A stretch of DNA of 64,000 nucleotides. Origin: CAILZL01 sp963791615 (lineage in GTDB: Bacteria; Pseudomonadota; Gammaproteobacteria; Steroidobacterales; Steroidobacteraceae). The notes under the pieces were generated by a model. It was not told the origin of the DNA. It made no database searches and was given only the letters and a program-made list of their open reading frames with translations. The translations under genes and the position numbers were made by a program. Positions 45,756 to 53,031 of this stretch are shown in pieces. Location of the stretch: contig CAWBTE010000008.1 in the NCBI GenBank assembly GCA_963791615.1, positions 124,001-188,000 of the forward strand, read 5' to 3'. Position 1 is the stretch's first letter. Every line of letters begins with the position of its first letter.

Positions 45756-46693
45756 GTGATCGCTCCGACGCCGGTACGCGATAGCGCCAGCGCGGCGTCT
45801 TCAAACGTGAGGGCAGAATGTCTGTGCTGGCAACCGTGTTGAGTAATCGTCTGAACGATACTTTCAACCGCCTCTGGCTTGACGACGATTCGCAGGGAGT
45901 TGCCTTGCGGATAGCTGGCGATGACTGCCGCCTGGTGCGTCAGCTGCACCGCCAGCGGTAACACTCTTTCGCCAGTGGCCAACAAGGCGATGGCGCGGAC
46001 GGCATCAATCACAGACTGGATGGTGCCTGAAGTCCGGACACTGCCTGCAGACAACAAAGCGACCTTGCTACAGCGCTGCGCCTCTGCAAGATCATGGGTG
46101 CTTAACACCACGCTGGCCCCCTCATTGGCGAGTTCCATGATGCGCAACCATACCGACTGGCGATGAGCAGCATCGAGTCCTGCCGTGGGTTCATCCAGCA
46201 GCACCAGCCGCGGTTGATGCAGCAATGCGCAGGCCAGTTGCAGTAATCGCAGCCAGCCCCCGGAAAGGTGCTGTGCGTGAACATGGCGGAATGGTTCAAG
46301 GCCGAAGCTGCGCAGCACGCGCTCAGCTGCTTGTCCGGGCTTTGCAACGCTGAAAACATCAGCGCGAAAGCGCAGATTTTCCAGCACCGACAAGCTGGGG
46401 TATAACGAAAATGCTTGCGACATATAGCCGACACGCCGCCGAATCCCGGTGGCATCGCGCAGCAGATCGAAGCCCATGACCCTGCCGCTGCCCGCATCGG
46501 GTTTGAGCAATCCGGCCAGCATGCGCAGGCTGGTCGTCTTGCCACCGCCGTTGGTGCCGACCAGGCCAAAGATCTGTCCGGCATGCAACTCGATGGTCAG
46601 TTGTGCAATCGCGGTGTGAGCACCAAACTTTTTAGCCAGGGCATGGACCGCGACAATCGGATCGGCCGGCACGGCGAGATCAGGCGTGAACAT
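45752..46693 (-). CDS. ABC transporter ATP-binding protein
   Basis: 313 residues. Walker A is GLVGTNGGGKTTSLRM, the Q-loop MSQAFSLYPSLSVLEN, Walker B LVLLDEPTAGLD and the switch His in VLSTHDLAEA. The signature loop reads HLSGGWLRLLQLACALLHQP, where most relatives have LSGGMKQRL; the LSGG core is kept but the following residues are unusual. A C-terminal domain of about 90 residues follows. Its start overlaps the KAS III gene by 14 bases and its end overlaps the permease by 4, so the exporter is coupled to the enzyme genes. Confidence 0.88.
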   Translation of the reverse strand: MFTPDLAVPADPIVAVHALAKKFGAHTAIAQLTIELHAGQIFGLVGTNGGGKTTSLRMLAGLLKPDAGSGRVMGFDLLRDATGIRRRVGYMSQAFSLYPSLSVLENLRFRADVFSVAKPGQAAERVLRSFGLEPFRHVHAQHLSGGWLRLLQLACALLHQPRLVLLDEPTAGLDAAHRQSVWLRIMELANEGASVVLSTHDLAEAQRCSKVALLSAGSVRTSGTIQSVIDAVRAIALLATGERVLPLAVQLTHQAAVIASYPQGNSLRIVVKPEAVESIVQTITQHGCQHRHSALTFEDAALALSRTGVGAIT

Positions 46694-47768
46694 AAAGCAT
46701 GCCGCCGAACATATGTTTGGTCGCTTCGGCGCCCAGGATCAACACGCGCTCGCCTTCGCGTAGCTGAGTGCGTAGTTGCTGCAATGCCAGCCAGATGGCC
46801 GCCGATCCGGTGTTGCCCAGCTGATCAGCATTGACGAAAATCCGGTTGGCATCAACACCCAGACGCTGCGACAGCAGTTCTGCCATGTGCCCGTTGGCCT
46901 GATGCGGGATCAGGTAGTCGATGTCGCACAGTTCTATGCCCATTGATCCAGCAGCAGCAACCCCGCGCTCAAACAACTCCGGCCCATAGTTTCGAACCGC
47001 CACAAAATCATGATCGAACTCAGGTGACCGAGAGGGGAGTGCTGCGTTCTCGGAGCCGCCATGTGCCAGCGTGAATCCGGAATTTCGATTGCGCCCGATT
47101 TGCCCGAAGTAGAAATGCGATAGCCGGCCACGGCCTGGTTGTACGCCACTACCCAGCACACAGGCCGCTGCGCCATCACCCATTTGCAGCAGGTTGATCA
47201 GTTGCCCTGCATCTTCAGCCGCACGCAGGGGATCGAAAAAGACCGAACCGGTTTCGGAGCCGACAATGGCAATGGGACCGCACCCGGGTGCGTCCATCAA
47301 GCCGCGCGCCGTGATCAACGCATTGGCAAAACCGGTACACGCCTGTCGCAGCTCCAGAAAGGGGCCGTCATAGCCAAGCAACTCTGCCACGCGGGAAATA
47401 TTCGGTGGCAAGGCTTGCCCGGGGGAGGCGGTGTGGCCTATCAGGTAAGCCAGATCCCGACTGTGCAAACCGGCTTCGTTCAGCGCGTCCTGCACTGCGC
47501 GGGCCGCCAGCTCAGCGTTGCCATGACCGGCGCGCGGCCGTTCGTTGCGCGCGAGCAGATCACGACAAACATGCCGTGATTGAACACCCAGGCGGCGTGC
47601 CGCTGCGGCGCCTCGACGCATCACATCAACTCCGAAGCGATCACGCATCCGGGCCAACAAATCAGCCGTGGAGATAGCCACGCCGGGTAGTGCTTTACCC
47701 ATGCCCAATACCCGGCAGGCACGTGCGTCACGCCATACCCGGTTTGCTGGATCAATTACGGCACTCAT
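46680..47768 (-). CDS. 3-oxoacyl-ACP synthase III-like condensing enzyme
   Basis: 362 residues of thiolase fold. The catalytic triad of KAS III can be placed: Cys144 in ELRQACTGFANAL, His289 in YLIPHQANGH and Asn319 in QLGNTGSAAIW. It is not the housekeeping fabH by context: it has no fabD/fabG/acpP neighbours and sits between a diiron protein gene and an ABC exporter. Enzymes of this superfamily (for example OleA, DarB and PqsD types) condense acyl chains into metabolites. The acyl substrate and product are unknown. The ATG overlaps the preceding gene by 4 bases. Confidence 0.85.
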   Translation of the reverse strand: MSAVIDPANRVWRDARACRVLGMGKALPGVAISTADLLARMRDRFGVDVMRRGAAAARRLGVQSRHVCRDLLARNERPRAGHGNAELAARAVQDALNEAGLHSRDLAYLIGHTASPGQALPPNISRVAELLGYDGPFLELRQACTGFANALITARGLMDAPGCGPIAIVGSETGSVFFDPLRAAEDAGQLINLLQMGDGAAACVLGSGVQPGRGRLSHFYFGQIGRNRNSGFTLAHGGSENAALPSRSPEFDHDFVAVRNYGPELFERGVAAAGSMGIELCDIDYLIPHQANGHMAELLSQRLGVDANRIFVNADQLGNTGSAAIWLALQQLRTQLREGERVLILGAEATKHMFGGMLYVHA

Positions 47769-48436
47769 GCGAACAGGGTGCGGGCAGGATTGCGCAGTCG
47801 AACAAACAACTTGTCAGGATCAACACCCAATATTTGTTCGAGCGCATCGGCGCGGTGGCGCAACAGCTCCACCAGCTGATGCCGGGTATCGATGGCAATC
47901 GCCCGCGCCTGGCTGGCGCCGATCAAGCTGGCGTGCATGCGCTCTGGCCACCACCACATGGCGTACTTCGTCGCAATGGATACGCGCAAAAATACCGGCC
48001 AGCATCGGGGCGCGCGCCAGCGGCCTGTGTGGTGGCGCAAGGCGCCCAGCAGAATGCATACGGCCGAGTCCAGCGCCGTGATGCGCGCAAAGTGCCGGCC
48101 AATATCCACTTCATGCAGACGCAGAAAAAAATGCCGTGCGGCACGCAACAAAGCAGCATCGACGGGCGGCTCGGGTAAAGCAGCGCGTACTTGCAGCAGC
48201 AGTTGCTCGTGCGTAGCCTCGTCGCGCTCAATACCCGCCAGAGCTCGATGTGCCTGCGCCGACAAAGTGGGGGCCTGAGCGAGCTGTGCAAACACCAGGT
48301 TGGCTGACTCCTCACCGCAAATGAGCACCGGCAACAACTCTGCGAGCGCATCACACTGTCGCGCACCGAGCTGGATGGGCATCGCAGCTAGTGGCGCATC
48401 GTCACCTGGATTGCGGGAGGCAAAGCAGATCGGCAT
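47765..48436 (-). CDS. Ferritin-like diiron protein, with a short frame excursion
   Basis: About 223 codons as read. Helices bear diiron-type ligands: ICGEESANLVFAQLA, IERDEATHEQLLLQV (E-x-x-H) and, in an adjacent frame, RIHCDEVRHVVVAR (E-x-x-H). Between about 48024 and 47945 the open frame gives an unlikely Trp/Arg-rich stretch (RWRAPRCWPVFLRVS), while the neighbouring frame gives PLARAPMLAGIFARIHCDE. Two compensating indels are therefore likely. The intact protein would be a ferritin-like oxidase or oxygenase of about 220 residues. It is the first gene of the operon with the KAS III-like enzyme and ABC transporter. Confidence 0.7.
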   Translation of the reverse strand: MPICFASRNPGDDAPLAAMPIQLGARQCDALAELLPVLICGEESANLVFAQLAQAPTLSAQAHRALAGIERDEATHEQLLLQVRAALPEPPVDAALLRAARHFFLRLHEVDIGRHFARITALDSAVCILLGALRHHTGRWRAPRCWPVFLRVSIATKYAMWWWPERMHASLIGASQARAIAIDTRHQLVELLRHRADALEQILGVDPDKLFVRLRNPARTLFA

Positions 48437-48540
48437 GGGTTTACTCGGAAACTACTGAATACCACTGAGAGTGCGCGGCCGGGACTTCGGCGGACCGACA
48501 GAAGCAAGTACGTTTCGGGAGTGACAAAAGTTACAGCGGC

Positions 48541-48606
48541 AGCGCGTAGATGCGCAGACCCGCGCCAGGACTTCGTTGAATGAGTTGCTGCGTACGGTGG
48601 ATTAAA
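48541..48606 (+). pseudogene. dapD: dapD 3'-end remnant (right copy of the direct repeat, attR-like)
   Basis: With the preceding C it encodes QRVDAQTRARTSLNELLRTV then D and a TAA stop. The complete dapD ends KRVDAQTRAKTSLNDLLRTT then D. There are 56 identical bases of 63 and no gaps, and the changes are mostly silent or conservative (K/R, D/E), as between orthologues rather than in decaying DNA. Homology starts abruptly at AGCGCGT. There is no start codon or upstream dapD sequence. Confidence 0.8.
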
Positions 48607-48621
48607 ACCGGATTGAATCAG

Positions 48622-48698
48622 GCAGCAGGCCGGGATTTTATCCCAGCCTGCTGCGTTGCGTTATGGGCCGCCAGGAGGCTGGTGTTTTACCCCAGCCT
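48622..48698 (-). terminator. Two tandem hairpins downstream of acr3
   Basis: Hairpin 1 (48622-48654) pairs GCAGCAGGC-c-GGGA with TCCC-a-GCCTGCTGC. Hairpin 2 (48676-48698) pairs AGGCTGG with CCAGCCT and overlaps the acr3 stop. They share a direct repeat of about 24 bases around TTTTA-CCCAGCCT-CTGC, so one arose by duplication. There is no strong T-run; mRNA stabilisation is as likely as termination. Confidence 0.5.
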
Positions 48699-49725
48699 AC
48701 TGCCTTGTTTTTTGTTCATACCAGCCCTTGCTCTGATTCACCACGCGCACCATCAGCAGCATCACCGGCACTTCGATCAGCACACCGACTACGGTGGCCA
48801 GTGCTGCTCCGGATTCAAAACCGAACAGGCTGATGGCGGCCGCTACCGCCAACTCGAAAAAATTCGAAGCACCAATCAATGCGGAAGGACAGGCTACATT
48901 GTGGGCCTCACCCAGACGACGATTGAGCCAGTACGCCAACCCGCCGTTGAACACCACTTGAATAAGGATGGGCACTGCCAGGATGGCAATGATCAGGGGT
49001 TGCTGCAGGATCACCCTGCCCTGAAAGGCAAACAGCAATACCAGCGTAGCCATCAAGGCCGCGATTGAAGCAGTACCCATGCGCTTTACGGCCGCATCGA
49101 AAATTATCGGCCCTCGACCCAGCAGATAACGCCGCCACAGCTGTGCGAGCAACACGGGTACAACGATATACAACACTACTGAAATCAGCAGTGTCGCCCA
49201 CGGCACCACGATCGACGCCATACCCAGCAGCAACGCCACGACAGGCGCAAAGGCAAACACCATGATGGTGTCATTCAATGCAACCTGCGATAACGTGAAC
49301 AAGGGATCGCCGTTGGTGAGACGACTCCACACAAACACCATGGCCGTGCACGGCGCTGCCGCCAGCAGGATCAAGCCGGCTACATAGCTGTCGAGTTGCG
49401 CTGCAGGCAGGTACGCAACAAACACATGACGCACGAACAACCAGGCCAGCAACGCCATCGAGAAGGGTTTCACTGCCCAGTTGATGACCAGCGTTACGCC
49501 GATGCCACGCCAGTGCCGACGCACTTCATGCAGGGCGCCAAAGTCCACCTTGACCAGCATCGGAATGATCATGACCCAGATCAGCAATCCAACCGGCAGG
49601 TTCACCTGCGCTACTTCCATGCGACCAATAATCTGTACCGGTTCGACAAACACCTGACCCAGCAATACACCGACGACGATGCACAGCAACACCCAGACAC
49701 TCAGATAACGTTCAAACGCAGACAT
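48697..49725 (-). CDS. acr3: Arsenite efflux transporter, ACR3 family
   Basis: 342 residues with about ten membrane helices. It exports arsenite made by ArsC. Family motifs are MSAFERYLSVWVLLCIVVGV at the start, MIIPMLVKVDFG, LAAAPCTAMVFVWSRLTNGD with the conserved Cys, LNDTIMVFAFAP and CPSALIGASNFFELAVA. The long frame extends far upstream through arsC in another phase, but ATG 49725, one base after the arsC stop (TGAGATG), is the real start. It is the last gene of arsR-arsC-acr3. Confidence 0.94.
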   Translation of the reverse strand: MSAFERYLSVWVLLCIVVGVLLGQVFVEPVQIIGRMEVAQVNLPVGLLIWVMIIPMLVKVDFGALHEVRRHWRGIGVTLVINWAVKPFSMALLAWLFVRHVFVAYLPAAQLDSYVAGLILLAAAPCTAMVFVWSRLTNGDPLFTLSQVALNDTIMVFAFAPVVALLLGMASIVVPWATLLISVVLYIVVPVLLAQLWRRYLLGRGPIIFDAAVKRMGTASIAALMATLVLLFAFQGRVILQQPLIIAILAVPILIQVVFNGGLAYWLNRRLGEAHNVACPSALIGASNFFELAVAAAISLFGFESGAALATVVGVLIEVPVMLLMVRVVNQSKGWYEQKTRQ

Positions 49726-49726
49726 C

Positions 49727-50221
49727 TCAGGCCTTGCCGATTTCGGACAATTGTTTGTTGAGCGCCAGACGATCGAGACTGGCCACTGGTAAACCGCGTA
49801 ACAGGTTGATACGCCGTTCCAGAATGCCGAAGGCTGCCATGAATGCAGCACGTTTTTCCGCATCAGAACCTTCGACCGCCGCCGGATCAGGAATGCCCCA
49901 ATGCGCAGTAACCGGCCGACCCGGCCAGATCGGACACACTTCGCCGGCTGCGTTGTCACACACCGTAAAGATGAAATCGATTGTTGGTGCATCAGGCGCT
50001 GCAAACTCATCCCAGCTCTTGCTGCGCAGTTGCTCCACCGGAAAACCACTCTCCGCCAGCAACGCCAGAGCAAAGGGATTGACCCGACCGGCCGGGAAAC
50101 TGCCGGCGCTGAAAGCGCGGAACTGGCCCTTCCCGCGCTGATTGAGCAAGGCTTCGGCCAGAATGCTGCGCGCCGAATTTCCAGTACACAGGAACAGTAC
50201 GTTATAGGGACGATGATTCAT
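49727..50221 (-). CDS. arsC: Arsenate reductase, low-molecular-weight phosphatase type
   Basis: 164 residues. It reduces arsenate to arsenite. The P-loop NVLFLCTGNSARSILAEALL carries the nucleophilic Cys (C-x5-R-like CTGNSAR) and IPDPAAVEG supplies the Asp of the phosphatase fold. FTVCDNAAGEVCPIWPG holds further Cys residues, so electrons may come from thioredoxin or glutathione/glutaredoxin. It lies between arsR and acr3. Confidence 0.92.
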   Translation of the reverse strand: MNHRPYNVLFLCTGNSARSILAEALLNQRGKGQFRAFSAGSFPAGRVNPFALALLAESGFPVEQLRSKSWDEFAAPDAPTIDFIFTVCDNAAGEVCPIWPGRPVTAHWGIPDPAAVEGSDAEKRAAFMAAFGILERRINLLRGLPVASLDRLALNKQLSEIGKA

Positions 50222-50251
50222 GACAACTCATGGAGAAGTAACGACGACTCA

Positions 50252-50613
50252 TTAAAGTCTGGCCAGCTTCCTGCTGCGAGTAGTTCTGGCAATCTTGACC
50301 GGCGCGCAATTGACACCGCAGGCAGTACTCGACAGGCCGCAACAGTTCTCGGTGAGATACACCAGCAAGGCGTTCATGGCGGTGAAGTCCGCGCTGTAGT
50401 ACAGAAAGCGGCCCTCACGACGCATGCTGAGCAGGCCGGCGCGTTGCAGCTCCTTGATATGGAACGACAGCGTCGGCGCAGCAATCGCCAGCTTGTCCTG
50501 CAGCTCGCCCGGCGTATAACCATCCGGCCGCGCTTGACCAGCAACCGGAAGACGGCCAGACGCGACTCCTGCGCCAGCGCGCCCAGGGCCTGAACAACTT
50601 GCTCTGATTTCAT
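50252..50613 (-). pseudogene. arsR: ArsR-family repressor, frameshifted in this sequence
   Basis: Restored length is about 120 residues. The winged helix begins ALGALAQESRLAVFRLLVKRG, then in the next frame PDGYTPGELQDKLAIAAPTL, SFHIKELQRAGLLSMRREGR and FLYYSADFTAMNALLVYLTE. One missing base in the GGCC at 50526-50529 causes the break; as read it stops at 50374. The C-terminus NCCGLSSTACGVNC has a Cys pair and later Cys residues. This is like ArsR proteins that bind As(III) at the C-terminus, not the CVC site of E. coli plasmid ArsR. It is divergent from the chromate-transporter gene. Confidence 0.85.
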
Positions 50614-50615
50614 AT

Positions 50616-50631
50616 TTCCATATTTATGGAA
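50616..50631. promoter_or_regulatory. Palindromic ArsR operator candidate
   Basis: TTCCATA-TT-TATGGAA is a perfect AT-rich palindrome starting 3 bases before the arsR ATG on the minus strand. ArsR repressors bind such dyads over their own promoter; here it would also border the divergent chromate-transporter gene. Confidence 0.6.
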
Positions 50632-50704
50632 TTATAAATTTTGGTCAAGTGCAAATTCACTTGCGGCGGCAAGGATCCCTGATGCCATCCGTAATGCATT
50701 CTTC

Positions 50705-51910
50705 ATGAGATCGCCACACAATCACGCCATGACAGAAGTATTCCTGTGCTTCCTCAAACTGGGCCTGACCTCTTTCGGCGGTCCCATCGCGCATCTGGCG
50801 TATTTCCGGCGCGAATTCGTCGAGCACCGGAAGTGGCTTGACGATCATCAATATGCGCAACTGCTGGCGCTGTGCCAGTTCCTGCCCGGCCCGGCCAGCA
50901 GTCAACTGGGTTTCAGTATTGGCCTGTTACGCGCCGGCTTTCCCGGCGCACTGGCGGCGTTCGTCGGCTTCACCCTGCCCTCGGCGCTGCTGATGCTGGC
51001 ATTTGCCTTTTACTTGCCGGCACTCACCGGGCCACTGGGACAAGCCGCTATTCATGGACTCAAACTGGTGGCAGTTGCGGTAGTCGCGCAGGGCCTGATC
51101 GGCATGAGCAATCAACTGTGTCCGGACTGGCCACGCAGAATCATTGCGTTACTGACTGCCCTCATCATGATGATGTGGAGCAATGTGTGGTTGCAGCTGC
51201 TGGTGGTGGCATTGGGCGGCGTTCTGGGACTGAGTCTTTGTCGTGGCGCAGACATCTTGCCGACTGCGGCTTTGCCACTGCGCTACGGCACACGATTTGG
51301 CTGGATGCTGCTTGGCCTGTTTGCAATCCTGTTGTTCGGCTTGCCACTGGTGGCGCAATCGGGCTATACCACAGCGTCACTCATGGCAGCCTTCTATCGC
51401 GCCGGCGCATGGGTATTTGGCGGAGGTCATGTTGTACTGCCACTGCTCAAAGAATCTGTCGTCGATACCGGCTGGATTTCCTCCAGTGCTTTCATGGCAG
51501 GCTACGGCGCAGCTCAGGCGGTGCCCGGCCCGATGTTTTCGCTGGCCGCTTATCTCGGCGCCTTCCTGCCCGGTGATTACGGTGGCGGACCCGGCGCACT
51601 GCTTGCATTGCTGATGATTTTTTTGCCGGGCCTGTTGTTGATGGCTGCTGCGTTACCCCTGTGGCGGCTGATCAGCGAACACCCTCAGGCAGCGCGTACC
51701 ATTGCCGGAGTCAATTCAGCAGTGGTCGGGTTGCTGGCTGCGGCGTTCTACAACCCGGTATGGATCAGCGGCATAACCCATGCGGCGGATTTCTGCATTG
51801 CCCTGATCGGCTGGCTGTTGCTGAGCGTCTGGCGCCTCTCCGCGCTGTGGGTGGTGGTGTGGTGTGTCAGCGCCACCATGGTGATCAGCTCGTTACCAGT
51901 CTGGAATTGA
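50705..51910 (+). CDS. chrA: Chromate-transporter family membrane protein
   Basis: 401 residues, the long two-module form: an N-terminal module (FLKLGLTSFGGPIAHLAYFR, LLALCQFLPGPASSQLGFSI) and a C-terminal module (YRAGAWVFGGGHVVLPLLKE, GYGAAQAVPGPMFSLAAYLG). Both contain the FGG and PGP motifs of the family. ChrA exports chromate from the cytoplasm. ATG 50729 (MTEVFLCF) is an alternative start; neither has a clear ribosome binding site. Adjacency to the ars genes suggests a metal-oxyanion resistance patch. Confidence 0.88.
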   Translation: MRSPHNHAMTEVFLCFLKLGLTSFGGPIAHLAYFRREFVEHRKWLDDHQYAQLLALCQFLPGPASSQLGFSIGLLRAGFPGALAAFVGFTLPSALLMLAFAFYLPALTGPLGQAAIHGLKLVAVAVVAQGLIGMSNQLCPDWPRRIIALLTALIMMMWSNVWLQLLVVALGGVLGLSLCRGADILPTAALPLRYGTRFGWMLLGLFAILLFGLPLVAQSGYTTASLMAAFYRAGAWVFGGGHVVLPLLKESVVDTGWISSSAFMAGYGAAQAVPGPMFSLAAYLGAFLPGDYGGGPGALLALLMIFLPGLLLMAAALPLWRLISEHPQAARTIAGVNSAVVGLLAAAFYNPVWISGITHAADFCIALIGWLLLSVWRLSALWVVVWCVSATMVISSLPVWN

Positions 51911-51924
51911 CTTTGAACAAGTTC

Positions 51925-52344
51925 TTACGGCCACCACGATCCCTGCCCCGAACCAAAACGCTGCGCAGCGATTTCAAACGGATTGTGGTCAACACCACGT
52001 GTTGCGGCAATCAAGTACACCGGTATGAACAACACACCCAGCACCTGATACTGAAAAGTATGCGCCTGTTCATGCCGGCCCAGCTGCACACAGGCATCGC
52101 CATACACGCCGCATTGCCCTGGATAGGCATTACGCCCGTAGATAATCACATTACCCATTACCAGCGCAGAACGGGCAAACACACCCGCATTGCCGATGAA
52201 TTGCACGGCGTTATTACCGAAGCATAGTTGCGGCCGTCCACCGTGCAGCTTGCTCAGCAAATAACCAAGTCCACCCCAGAGCAGGCCCAGCAACGTACAC
52301 GGCGAGGCCCACAGTTTTCCGAGAATATCTGCCACGCGGCACAA
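51925..52344 (-). CDS. Small conserved membrane protein with a HEQAH motif, function unknown
   Basis: About 139 residues. An N-terminal hydrophobic helix (SPCTLLGLLWGGLGYLLSKL) precedes FGNNAVQFIGNAGVFARSAL, LVMGNVIIYG and the striking LGRHEQAHTFQYQVLGVLFI. H-E-x-x-H is the zinc signature of many metalloproteases, but the protein is too small for a standard peptidase domain and the motif may be structural. Start codons available are TTG 52344 or GTG 52335, so the N-terminus is uncertain. Confidence 0.65.
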   Translation of the reverse strand: MCRVADILGKLWASPCTLLGLLWGGLGYLLSKLHGGRPQLCFGNNAVQFIGNAGVFARSALVMGNVIIYGRNAYPGQCGVYGDACVQLGRHEQAHTFQYQVLGVLFIPVYLIAATRGVDHNPFEIAAQRFGSGQGSWWP

Positions 52345-52360
52345 GACAGTGCCCCTGAAT

Positions 52361-52978
52361 TTACTGACCCAGCTTCGGCCAGTCTTCGATCTTGATGCGC
52401 GCCAGCAGGGAAAAATTGCCTCTACTGTTCTTGCCCATAATCAACGCCTCACCATCGGCCAGATCTTTAGAAAATTGCGGATAAGCGGCAGTGATATTCG
52501 GCAAGTGGGTAATGATGAGGGTATTGCTGCCCACGGGAAGGTTCTGGGTCAGTTGCTGCAACCAGTTGCTTTGCCCAGGAGTCGCGGGCTGCATACTCTG
52601 GCCGGCGTCACTCAATTCCGAATACGCCTTTGGCTCGGGGACTTTTGCGTAAAGCGCCGTTTCCAGCGCACGAAAGGTGGAACTGGACAACACCTCCCCC
52701 ACCGGAATTTTCAGATCACGCAACGCCGTGCCCATTGCCGTGGCGGTGTTACGACCGGTTGCATCCAGCTGTCGTTCCGGATTGACGTTACCTGCCGCCA
52801 GGTTAGCTGCATCTGGTACGGTGCGAGGTGAACTGGCGTGGCGCATCAGGATCACGTTTCCACCCTGTTGCAGCGCTTTCAGCAACGACGGCCCGGCCAA
52901 CGTTTGCGCCTGCGCGCTCAGGGTGCAGCACAACAACGCCATGAGGGCTGTTGCTTTCAAAATAGCGTTGCGTAGCAT
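52361..52978 (-). CDS. Exported histidine phosphatase family protein
   Basis: 205 residues. A signal peptide (ALMALLCCTLSAQAQ) precedes NVILMRHASSP, the RHG-type motif with Ala in place of Gly, and TLIITHLPNI with the second catalytic His. GATGRNTATAMGTALRDL is the usual substrate-arm region. It is likely a periplasmic phosphomonoesterase. GGGAGA six bases before ATG 52978 sets the start. It lies just downstream of the pst genes in the same direction, so a role in phosphate scavenging is plausible but unproven. Confidence 0.82.
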   Translation of the reverse strand: MLRNAILKATALMALLCCTLSAQAQTLAGPSLLKALQQGGNVILMRHASSPRTVPDAANLAAGNVNPERQLDATGRNTATAMGTALRDLKIPVGEVLSSSTFRALETALYAKVPEPKAYSELSDAGQSMQPATPGQSNWLQQLTQNLPVGSNTLIITHLPNITAAYPQFSKDLADGEALIMGKNSRGNFSLLARIKIEDWPKLGQ

Positions 52979-53031
52979 GAGTATCTCCCGGCATTTAACC
53001 ATTACCGAAAGATACTCGCTCAGGCTATGAG

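Noticed and set aside
46680..47768. The KAS III gene as housekeeping fabH
   Set aside because: It lacks fatty-acid-synthesis neighbours and is coupled to a diiron protein and an ABC exporter; the name fabH would imply a role the context does not support.
40120..48540. An integrase or transposase gene for the dapD-bracketed segment
   Set aside because: None of the genes in the segment has integrase, recombinase or transposase motifs, and no insertion sequence ends were seen.
49726..50073. An N-terminal extension of Acr3 of about 116 residues
   Set aside because: The extension is the arsC gene read out of frame; ATG 49725 one base after the arsC stop fits the family start.
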